Positions 19,700-27,255 of a stretch of 64,000 nucleotides of DNA are shown here, piece after piece. The position numbers were made by a program, and so were the translations under genes. This stretch comes from Mucilaginibacter sp. Lineage in GTDB: Bacteria > Bacteroidota > Bacteroidia > Sphingobacteriales > Sphingobacteriaceae. Within the stretch, counting starts at the first letter, position 1; every line of letters begins with the position of its first letter. Under the pieces are notes generated by a model that saw only the letters and a program-made list of their open reading frames with translations, did no database searches and was not told where the DNA came from. The DNA is taken from positions 19,662 to 83,661 of the forward strand of contig JAUCSE010000062.1 of the NCBI GenBank assembly GCA_030445275.1, in the 5' to 3' direction.

Positions 19700-20854
19700 T
19701 TAATCCATTACTATCACCCTCCTTCCTTCAATTTTAAAATGAATGGTACCGGTAAGTTCCAGCGTTTTTAATAGCTCGGAAATGTCTGCAAAACGGGAAA
19801 CTGAGCCCCCGAAGGTTTTATCTTCAACATTTCCCTGATAGACAACCTCAACGTTGTACCACCTCGCCACTTTGCGCATAATTGATTGAATACTCTCCTG
19901 TTTAAAAGTAAAATAGCCGTTCTTCCAGGCCACTGCTTTTTGGATATCCGCAGACTGTATTTCAAAATCAGACCTTTTGTCCGACAGTATGCCGCGCTGC
20001 CCGGGTAACAAATACGCTTGCCTTTTGTCATTGGTAAGTTTTACTTTGCCCTCAAGCAGCGTAGTTTCAACATCCTTTTCATTATTATAGGCCATAACAT
20101 TAAAATGGGTTCCTAATACTTCAATGGCCATTCCCTTAACAGTGACCTTGAAAGGCATTTTCCTGTTTTTGGCCACTTCGAAATACGCTTCTCCTGATAG
20201 TTCCACGCGCCTGTCGTGGCCGCTGAAAACCGCCGGATATTTAAGGGAGCTCGCTGAATTCAGCCAAACCTTTGTACCGTCAGAAAGGATAAGTTTATAT
20301 TCTCCGCCTTGTGGTGTTGCAATACTGTTATAAACTTTCCTGGATACTTCATTTTGTTCAGATCCAACAAGATAAGTCAGCTGCCCTGTGGATAGTTGTG
20401 AGACGGTAGCGCTTCCCTGACGTGACAATAAGCCTTTCACTTCTTTATTGAGGCTGATGATCTTACCGTCTGCAAGCGTAAGGGTTGCTCTTTCCCCACC
20501 GGGTTTAATTAGAGCTTGATGATTAAGAGTATTACCGAAGTTACCGGAGACTAAATTCCTTGTTCCGTTCTTATACCGCCACAGCAGACCAGCAGCGATG
20601 GCAAAAATGAGAATGGCAGCAGCGGCCAGCCAACGATAGTTTCTGCGCATTTTTTTGACGGGGGGATCAACGGCGGCTTGCAACCTGGTTAATAAAATTC
20701 GCCTGGCCTCTTGTTTATCCATCATTTCCGCTTTCCAGCGCTTGTCAGATAAAATGAAATCATCATGGTATTGCTCCAAGAGCATTAATTCTTCAGGCGT
20801 ACAATTGCCTTCAAGATATTTATCGTATAGAACAATAAAGTCTTCCTTCGTCAT
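19700..20854 (-). CDS. FecR-family anti-sigma factor
   Basis: 384 residues. Cytoplasmic N-terminal region of about 80 residues (the sigma-binding part, EDFIVLYDKYLEGNCTPEE), one membrane segment at about 72-90 (WLAAAAILIFAIAAGLLW), then a periplasmic FecR domain (GGEYKLILSDGTKVWLNSASSLKYP) and a C-terminal secretin-like part (SIMRKVARWYNVEVVYQG). It receives the signal from the STN domain of the adjacent SusC and releases the ECF sigma factor encoded divergently at 20997. The gene is 128 bp upstream of susC. Confidence 0.95.
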   Translation of the reverse strand: MTKEDFIVLYDKYLEGNCTPEELMLLEQYHDDFILSDKRWKAEMMDKQEARRILLTRLQAAVDPPVKKMRRNYRWLAAAAILIFAIAAGLLWRYKNGTRNLVSGNFGNTLNHQALIKPGGERATLTLADGKIISLNKEVKGLLSRQGSATVSQLSTGQLTYLVGSEQNEVSRKVYNSIATPQGGEYKLILSDGTKVWLNSASSLKYPAVFSGHDRRVELSGEAYFEVAKNRKMPFKVTVKGMAIEVLGTHFNVMAYNNEKDVETTLLEGKVKLTNDKRQAYLLPGQRGILSDKRSDFEIQSADIQKAVAWKNGYFTFKQESIQSIMRKVARWYNVEVVYQGNVEDKTFGGSVSRFADISELLKTLELTGTIHFKIEGRRVIVMD

Positions 20855-20996
20855 GAGAATATTCGTTAGTATCTAGGGTTATAATTCTAAAGAGACTTTT
20901 TTTGATTTGCACACACTTGTTTTTTTATATTTTTTTTAATTTTTTTAGCAAACAAGGCGTACGCAGATTTTTTATTTACTTTAGCACACCAGTTAT

Positions 20997-21581
20997 ATGC
21001 TCAAAAATACGCCCACTGATTCCGAACTATGGGAGGCGATCCAGCTTAATGACAATAAAGCTTTTAACCTGCTTTTTGAAAGATATTGGACTGCGATCTA
21101 CAGAACGGCGTATGATTACCTCCCGGATGACGTTGTTTGCCTTGAAATCGTGAACGACATTTTTTTAAGAATCTGGCAAAAGCGCCACGAACTGCAAATT
21201 GCTTTATTCAAAAGTTATCTTACATCGGCCGCCCGATACCATGTATACAAGGAACTCAAGGCAAGAAACAAAGAGCTGATTTCATACATGGAAGACTATA
21301 CGTATATTACAGAAAAAGTTTTGGACATGAATGACGGCGAAAAACGCATTCAGAGCTCCGAATTTCAAAGTAAGATAAATGATTTGCTTGAACAGTTGCC
21401 CCAACGGTGCAGGGAAATATTCATGTTAAGCCGGGAACAACATCTGTCCAACAATGAGATCTCCGAACGCTTGGGAATCTCGAAACGTTCAGTAGAAAAC
21501 CAACTTACTTCGGCTCTGAAGCACCTGCGAAATTCAATAAAACATCTGTCAGTATTTATACTATTGTATCTATTAAAGTAA
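20997..21581 (+). CDS. ECF RNA polymerase sigma factor of PUL1
   Basis: 194 residues, sigma-70 family, ECF. Region 2 at about 25-95 (DNKAFNLLFERYWTAIYRTAYDYL, EIVNDIFLRIWQKRHEL) and region 4 at about 130-180 (LLEQLPQRCREIFMLSREQHLSNNEISERLGISKRSVENQL). Divergent from fecR across a T-rich 142-bp gap. It should direct transcription of the PUL1 susCD operon when the receptor is occupied. The few residues after region 4 are hydrophobic (LSVFILLYLLK), which is common in Bacteroidota members of the group. Confidence 0.95.
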   Translation: MLKNTPTDSELWEAIQLNDNKAFNLLFERYWTAIYRTAYDYLPDDVVCLEIVNDIFLRIWQKRHELQIALFKSYLTSAARYHVYKELKARNKELISYMEDYTYITEKVLDMNDGEKRIQSSEFQSKINDLLEQLPQRCREIFMLSREQHLSNNEISERLGISKRSVENQLTSALKHLRNSIKHLSVFILLYLLK

Positions 21582-21902
21582 ATGAGGCTCTTAAGCCCAG
21601 GGACACATTTGGCATGCTGTTGAATGCCGGTGTTTATGCAGATAGAATAGTTTATCCAAATGGAATCGGAAAAAATGCAAGGATCCACAGCCTTTCATCA
21701 TCTCATGCTATGAATTTTACCCATCATGATCGGCCAGCAGTCATGATGTCCGGACCTTTATTTGTCGTTAGAACAAACATTCGATGAAGCGATCTTGCAA
21801 AACAGTTATCTAACCAAGCTAATCCTATTTCAATAACCTTCAATTGTTCCACCAGGTGGCTCGAATTATGCACAGTCTGGGGAAAGAAAAAGCCCCCGCA
21901 TG
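21582..21902. other. Intergenic stretch between the ECF sigma gene and the insertion element
   Basis: No gene, hairpin or repeat that I can support. The sequence ends at the left inverted repeat of the IS at 21903. No target duplication flanking the element could be recognised. Confidence 0.4.
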
Positions 21903-21920
21903 TCGTGGCCGTTGCGCAAC
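21903..21920 (+). repeat. Left terminal inverted repeat of the IS1182-type element
   Basis: 18 bp, perfect complement of 23567-23584. Its inner 10 bases GTTGCGCAAC are themselves palindromic. Confidence 0.8.
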
Positions 21921-21935
21921 TGAGCGGAGATTTCC

Positions 21936-21977
21936 AAACAACCCAATCGAACACTGTTTGATTGGGTTGTTTTTTTT
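21936..21977 (+). terminator. Hairpin with T-run at the IS 5' end
   Basis: 13-bp perfect stem AAACAACCCAATC (21936-21948) / GATTGGGTTGTTT (21960-21972), loop of 11, followed by TTTTT. It lies inside the IS, before the transposase start, where it would stop outside transcription from entering the transposase gene. Confidence 0.8.
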
Positions 21978-22021
21978 CATAAGTATTTGATATCTAGTTG
22001 TTTGTTTTGTATATTAAGGAG

Positions 22022-23560
22022 ATGCAAGGCAAAAAGGATTATCAAGAAAAGCTCTTTATCCGGTTTCAGCTTTCAGACGATGTCCCGGCTGATAACTTCT
22101 ACAGGCGGTTGAAAAGTATACTTGATCTCAAGTTTGTTTATGATACGACCGCCAAATATTATGGAACAGAGGGTCAAAAGAGTATTGATCCGGTTGTGTT
22201 TTTCAAACTGATGCTGGTTGGTTATTTAGAGAACCTGAATAGCGACAGGCGAATCGTCGCCACCTCTCGTATGCGTATGGATATCCTTTATTTTATCGGC
22301 TATGATCTGGATGATGAACTTCCCTGGCATTCAACATTAAGCCGTACGCGCCAGCTTTACGGAGAGGAAGAGTTTACAGCCATCTTTAAACAAGTTCTGA
22401 AAAAATGCATTGACAAAGGTTTGGTAGCTGGTAAAAGACAGGCTATCGATAGTGTATTTGTCAAAGACAACGCCGCCATGTCAACTTTGGTCGAACGGGA
22501 GATCATGGATGAGGCGGCAACTTACGGCAATCAACTGGACGATCATAACGATGAAGTCCCAGTTCTGGATACAACAGATGAAAACACCACGCCTAAGCCA
22601 AGAAAGAACGCTAAGGTTGATAAAAAAGCAAACTGCAAGCGTTACAGCCCATCAGATCCCGATGCACGCCTGTCAGTAAAGCCCGGAAAAACAACGAGGC
22701 TGAACTACTCCGCCCATGCCAGCGTAGATACACAAAACCATGTCATTACGCATATTCAGGCCTTTCTTGCAGATAAAGGGGACGCACCATCCATCCCTGA
22801 GATCCTCACCCATGTCGCTGGCAACCTTAAAGAGAATGGTATAGAGATAGAAGATGTGCTTGCCGACACTCCTTATAGCGGTGAAGCGGCGCTCCTGTTT
22901 TTAGCGGATAATAACAGCAGAGGGTACATCCCCAATAAATCAGGGTGCAGAAGCCGGGAAAGCCGTCACGGCTTTAGTTATGAAAAGCAGCAAGACCGGT
23001 ATACTTGTCCTGAAGCCAAATTTCTTACTTTTCATCATTTTAAAAAAGCAGAGAACGCAAACACACATAAAATCTACCGTACCACGGTTAAAGATTGCAG
23101 GGACTGCCCTTTTTAAAGCACCTGCGCCAATCTGCAAGGCTTTAAAGTATTCAAAGATTCGGTAGCCAAAGACCATTATATAGAAATGCAGGAACGCATG
23201 CAAACCGGGCAGGGTAAAAGGGCCAGAAAATTAAGACAATGTACCGTAGAACCTGTATGAGGTACGTTGGGCAATTTTACAGGGATGAGCCAGGTAAATA
23301 CGAAGGGTATCAAGATGGCAAACAAAGGTAGGATCATGGCTGCCGTTGCCTATTATCTGAAAAAACTGCTTAACGGCATACCAACAAAAGTCAGAAAGAG
23401 AACAAGAAAACTCCAGGGTAACGGTTCTGACGACCCTAAGAATAGATTATTCCCTTGGATTAAAAACATAGAGATCCTAATAAGCTCTTTCAAAATCAGC
23501 CGTAAAAGCAAATGGCGGAATAACCATGTGCTTTGCAAATTAAATTATTCAGCCATTTAA
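22022..23560 (+). pseudogene. IS1182-family transposase with two nonsense mutations
   Basis: Family N-terminus from the ATG at 22022 (MQGKKDYQEKLFIRFQLSDDVP), DDE transposase domains (KRQAIDSVFVKDNAAM; LNYSAHASVDTQNHVITHIQAF; IEDVLADTPYSGEAALLFL). The frame stops at TAA 23114-23116 just after DCRDCPF, then continues in the same phase with family-typical sequence (FKDSVAKDHYIEMQERM, RKLRQCTVEPV) to a second stop TGA at 23258-23260, exactly where the family has the Trp of VEPVWG; so TGG has become TGA. Open sequence continues to 23560. A TTG at 21998 would add eight residues but is less likely as the start. The intact protein would have been about 510 residues. Confidence 0.88.
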
Positions 23561-23566
23561 AGCCCT

Positions 23567-23584
23567 GTTGCGCAACGGCCACGA
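23567..23584 (-). repeat. Right terminal inverted repeat of the IS1182-type element
   Basis: 18 bp, perfect complement of the left end at 21903-21920. Confidence 0.8.
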
Positions 23585-23604
23585 ATACCTGGAGGCTTTT
23601 GTTG

Positions 23605-24135
23605 CTAAATACCTGATACATCAGCTATCTGTTCAGTTTTTACCAGTTGCCGCACGTCAAAACCTTTATTGGCTGCCCGAACTACCAATTGATTATACAA
23701 CTGATCGTCTATTGCAGGGCGGCGGCTCAGTATCCAAAGATTCTTGCGGTTGGGATGTCCAACTACGGCGTAGCTGTAATCCTTCGCCAGATCAATGATC
23801 CAGTACTTACCTTTAAAGGGCCAGTAAAATTGCACCTCCAGTTTCGCATTGGTATTATCGGTAACAAAGGCCCTACCCTCGGTTACTTTTAATTTATTAT
23901 TCCTGATACAACGATTTTTCACAATTAATGTGCCATCAGTGTTTAAACCATAGGTTGCCGATGTACAACTGCACCCTTTTTCAAAAGTTTGCGGAAAGGC
24001 AGCTATTTCAAACCAGGTGCCCAGGTATTTTTTTAATTCTACGTATTTAACAGTTTCCAGCGGTTTACTCCTGGCTTGCCAAGCCAAAGCGGTTAAACCT
24101 AAAACTACAGATGTTGCTAAAATCTCTTTCTTCAT
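23605..24135 (-). CDS. Bacterial lipocalin (Blc-like)
   Basis: 176 residues with an N-terminal signal or anchor (ILATSVVLGLTALAWQA). Lipocalin signature YLGTWFEIAAFPQTFEKGC at about 37-56, the second structurally conserved region with TDNTNAKLEVQFYWPFKGKYWIIDL and YAVVGHPNRKNLWILSR, and the last helix. Blc-type lipocalins bind fatty acids or lysophospholipids in the cell envelope under stress. A single gene, divergent from the epimerase at 24258. Confidence 0.93.
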   Translation of the reverse strand: MKKEILATSVVLGLTALAWQARSKPLETVKYVELKKYLGTWFEIAAFPQTFEKGCSCTSATYGLNTDGTLIVKNRCIRNNKLKVTEGRAFVTDNTNAKLEVQFYWPFKGKYWIIDLAKDYSYAVVGHPNRKNLWILSRRPAIDDQLYNQLVVRAANKGFDVRQLVKTEQIADVSGI

Positions 24136-24216
24136 ACAACCACAACGATTATCCTATGTAAAAAGTTTAAACAATAAGTACAAAAACACCAGGTGTAATT
24201 CGCCCTGATATTTAAT

Positions 24217-24224
24217 TACCTTTG
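24217..24224 (+). promoter_or_regulatory. Candidate -7 element for the epimerase gene
   Basis: TACCTTTG fits the Bacteroidota TAnnTTTG consensus, 33 bp before the ATG at 24258. No clear -33 TTTG is seen at the right distance. Confidence 0.4.
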
Positions 24225-24257
24225 CGCCAATCCATTAAAATTTAGCTACAAATAAGC

Positions 24258-25133
24258 ATGAACGGGAGAATGAATATCAGTATTTTAGGTTGTGGTTGGT
24301 ACGGCCTAGCATTGGCAAAAGCGTTAATAAATGACGGTATACTGATCAAAGGTTCCACTACATCATCCGAAAAAATGGAAGGTTTGGCAGCTGCCGGTAT
24401 TGAACCTTACCTGGTTAATTTTTTAGCTGGTGAGGAAAATTATGATACTGATTTTTTCAATGGTGATGTGCTGTTTATCAGCATTCCACCCAAAAGCAGA
24501 TCAGGCGAAGGTGTAAATTACATTTCCAAGTTACAGGGTATCATCAATGCACTAAAGCAGCATGGGGTTAAAAATGTGGTATACATTAGCTCGACAAGTG
24601 TTTATGCTGATTTAAATGACGAGGTTAATGAAAATACTGCCCCCCAACCTAATACAGATTCCGGTAAACTATTATTAGAAGCAGAAGACCTTTTCAGGGT
24701 TGAGAAAACCTTTAAAACAACCATTATCCGCTTCGGTGGATTGATAGGTCCCAATCGTGATCCGGGCCGTTTTTTTGTAGGAAGGAAAGATATTCCAAAT
24801 GGCAATGCCCCTGTTAATCTGATCCATCTGGATGATTGTATCGGATTAAGTATGGCCATTATTGATAAAAAGGCATTTGGCTATTTATTTAATGCATGTT
24901 CGCCTGATCATCCCACACGATCTGCCTTTTATACACAGGCAGCTATCAGATCAAATTTAGAAGTACCCCAATTTATTCCCGAATTAAAAGAATGGAAAAT
25001 TGTAAGGAGTGTTAACGTAGAACCTGTTTTAGGCTATCAGTTTAAGGTTGAGAAGCAATTAAGCGTCTCTACAATCCCTCTCCGCTTACCGGTTTGTCCC
25101 CCATCACAAAAACTAAAGTTCCGCCTCTCATAA
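24258..25133 (+). CDS. NAD(P)-dependent SDR-family epimerase/dehydratase (YeeZ-like)
   Basis: 291 residues from 24258; the second Met (24270) directly precedes the family-typical start NISILGCGWYGLALAKAL, a Rossmann GxGxxG-like turn, and may be the real start. YISSTSVYADLNDEV and IRFGGLIGPNRDPGRFF are typical of extended SDR epimerases. The enzyme changes or reduces a nucleotide-bound or similar small substrate; the true substrate of this group is not established. The gene converges on the GH92 gene and overlaps its end by 65 bp; the last 20 residues (SVSTIPLRLPVCPPSQKLKFRLS) are unlike the family and look like read-through after loss of an earlier stop. Confidence 0.88.
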   Translation: MNGRMNISILGCGWYGLALAKALINDGILIKGSTTSSEKMEGLAAAGIEPYLVNFLAGEENYDTDFFNGDVLFISIPPKSRSGEGVNYISKLQGIINALKQHGVKNVVYISSTSVYADLNDEVNENTAPQPNTDSGKLLLEAEDLFRVEKTFKTTIIRFGGLIGPNRDPGRFFVGRKDIPNGNAPVNLIHLDDCIGLSMAIIDKKAFGYLFNACSPDHPTRSAFYTQAAIRSNLEVPQFIPELKEWKIVRSVNVEPVLGYQFKVEKQLSVSTIPLRLPVCPPSQKLKFRLS

Positions 25134-27252
25134 TATCCTGGTGAGTAATGTATTCCTTTTGATAAGGTTTACCATTCAAGCTAATGTTTTGTACATATTT
25201 ATTGGCTTTTGATAGATTTTTAGCCTGAATAATAAAACTTTTATCACCAGGTAATGCTAACGTAACGTTACTGAGTTGCGGCGCGCCAAACACATAATGA
25301 CCATCAGCCGGATTAACGGGATAAAACCCCATCGCCGTAAAAATATACCATGCCGACATTTGCCCGCAATCATCATTGCCCGACAGACCATCTGGTTTAT
25401 TCTGATAAAACTGATCGGCTATTTGCCTTACCAGTCGCTGCGTTTTGGCAGGCTGATCGGCAAGTGTATATAAATAGGCTATATGATGGTTAGGCTCATT
25501 GCCATGCACATACTGGCCAATTAACCCGGTAACATCCAGCGTTGATCCTTTGCCAAACACTTTTGAATCCATAGTGAACAAGGAATCAAGTTTGGCTGCA
25601 AACGACTTTCGCCCTCCCATCAATTTTATTAACCCGGGAATATCTTGTTGTACCTGCCATGTATATTGCCAGGCGTTGCCTTCAGTATAATCGCCACCAA
25701 TGGCCAGTTGCCCGCTATCCAAATGGGCAAAAGGCTGTACCCAATGGCCGTTTGATAATTTGCCCCGCATTAGGTTTGTCGATCTATCGAACAGGTTAAC
25801 GTAAAATCTGGAACGTTTGATGAAATATTCGTAATCAGTTGTTTTATGTAAGGCCTTAGCTAGTTGTGCAGCGCACCAATCATCATAAGCAGCCTCCAAT
25901 GTGCGTGATACAGCCTCACGCTTTACTGTATCTGATGGCAGGTAACCATAATGCATATACAGGTTCCAATCATATTTAGGATTTTTGTTGGTAGTGAGGG
26001 TGGCCTTTATGGCCGCAAATGCTTTTTCCTTATCAAAACCTTTAATGCCTTTCAGGCTGGCATCAACGATTACCGGAATAGAATGGTTACCTATCATGGC
26101 GTAACTTTCCTTGCCCCATAAAGTCCATACCGGCAATAGTTTGGCTACGTTAAAATGCTGTATCATACTCTCCACCATTTGTCCGTCTTTATCCGGACAA
26201 ACTAGCGTATACAGCGAATGTGCCGCCCTGTAAGTATCCCATAAGGAGAATGTGGAATAAAACATCTTATCAGCAGATTGATGAACCAAACCATCTGCCC
26301 CGCGATACTGGCCATCCACATCGGCAATATTATTAGGTTGTATCAATGCATGGTAAATGCTAGTATAAAATGCCTCCTTCTGCTGATCTGTCCCTTCTGA
26401 TCTTAGTTTAGTAAAATAGCTTTCCCAAAGTTTTGCGGCCTCTATTTTAAGCTGGTCAAAAGTTTTGTTCAATGTTTCTGTAGCCAGGTTTTTACGTGCA
26501 CCATCAATGCTTACTCCTGATATGGCAACTTTGGCTTCCACTGTTTCGCCGGGTTTGGTGTCAAAATCAACCACCAGGCGGCGGTGATCTTCATCAATAA
26601 AATGATAGCTGGTAAATACTTTGCTGAACCGCGCAGTAAAGAAAACCTTTTTCTCCACCCACTGACTTGAATAAGCATAACCGCTGATACTGGTTTTAGA
26701 ATCAATAGTGATACTTCCTTCAGATACATGCTCTTTCAACTGCTCAGCATCATCAACCAAACCACTTTGCATATCAATAAGTAGGTGCGATTGCCCTGGA
26801 TTATTATAGGTATAGCGATGCAGCCCGGTATGTGCCGACGTGGTAAGCTGTACTTTGATATTGTTGTTACTTAAAAGCACTTCATAATATCCCGGCCACG
26901 CTTTTTCTGTTTTGTGCGAAAACCTACTGGTAAAATGTCCGGGGTCTTTACCCTGAAAGGGGAAAAACAACACATCGCCCAGGTCAACACCACCTGTACC
27001 ACTCAAATGAGTATGCGCAAAACCTGTTATGATGGTATCCTCATAACGATAGCCCGAACAGTAGTTCCAGCCAAAATTCCCTGTTTCCGGACTTAGTTGT
27101 ACCATGCCAAATGGCACCGTAGCACCCGGAAAAGTATGCCCTGTTGCCGATGTACCAATAAATGGATTTACATATTTGCTATAAGTTTGTGCATAAACGC
27201 CAAAACATCCACATAAGCACATCATCAATATCAACAGGTTTTTAGTTCGCAT
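25069..27252 (-). CDS. GH92 alpha-mannosidase
   Basis: 727 residues with a signal peptide (MMCLCGCFGVYAQ). GH92 enzymes are calcium-dependent exo-alpha-mannosidases acting on N-glycans and yeast mannan. N-terminal beta domain with VNPFIGTSATGHTFPGATVPFGMVQLSP, then the (alpha/alpha)6 domain with catalytic region motifs GGDYTEGNAWQYTW (acid Glu) and GNDDCGQMSAWYIFTAMGFYP (paired Asp). Full length for the family. Last gene of PUL2, 3 bp after GH3. Confidence 0.96.
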   Translation of the reverse strand: MRTKNLLILMMCLCGCFGVYAQTYSKYVNPFIGTSATGHTFPGATVPFGMVQLSPETGNFGWNYCSGYRYEDTIITGFAHTHLSGTGGVDLGDVLFFPFQGKDPGHFTSRFSHKTEKAWPGYYEVLLSNNNIKVQLTTSAHTGLHRYTYNNPGQSHLLIDMQSGLVDDAEQLKEHVSEGSITIDSKTSISGYAYSSQWVEKKVFFTARFSKVFTSYHFIDEDHRRLVVDFDTKPGETVEAKVAISGVSIDGARKNLATETLNKTFDQLKIEAAKLWESYFTKLRSEGTDQQKEAFYTSIYHALIQPNNIADVDGQYRGADGLVHQSADKMFYSTFSLWDTYRAAHSLYTLVCPDKDGQMVESMIQHFNVAKLLPVWTLWGKESYAMIGNHSIPVIVDASLKGIKGFDKEKAFAAIKATLTTNKNPKYDWNLYMHYGYLPSDTVKREAVSRTLEAAYDDWCAAQLAKALHKTTDYEYFIKRSRFYVNLFDRSTNLMRGKLSNGHWVQPFAHLDSGQLAIGGDYTEGNAWQYTWQVQQDIPGLIKLMGGRKSFAAKLDSLFTMDSKVFGKGSTLDVTGLIGQYVHGNEPNHHIAYLYTLADQPAKTQRLVRQIADQFYQNKPDGLSGNDDCGQMSAWYIFTAMGFYPVNPADGHYVFGAPQLSNVTLALPGDKSFIIQAKNLSKANKYVQNISLNGKPYQKEYITHQDIMRGGTLVFVMGDKPVSGEGL

Positions 27253-27255
27253 ACT

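Larger units (their letters stand above)
21903..23584 (+). mobile_element. IS1182-family insertion sequence, inactive
   Basis: About 1.68 kb bounded by perfect 18-bp terminal inverted repeats: TCGTGGCCGTTGCGCAAC at 21903-21920 and its reverse complement at 23567-23584. It carries one transposase frame with two internal stops. A strong hairpin with a T-run sits between the left end and the transposase, as is common in IS elements that block read-through transcription. No direct repeat was found next to the ends, so either the duplication has decayed or the exact ends differ by a few bases. It lies between PUL1 and the lipocalin gene, whose stop is only 20 bp from the right end. Confidence 0.85.

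Noticed and set aside
19572..20996. T-rich runs around fecR and the sigma gene as possible terminators
   Set aside because: No stem of useful length precedes the T-runs; they are better explained as AT-rich promoter DNA between divergent genes.
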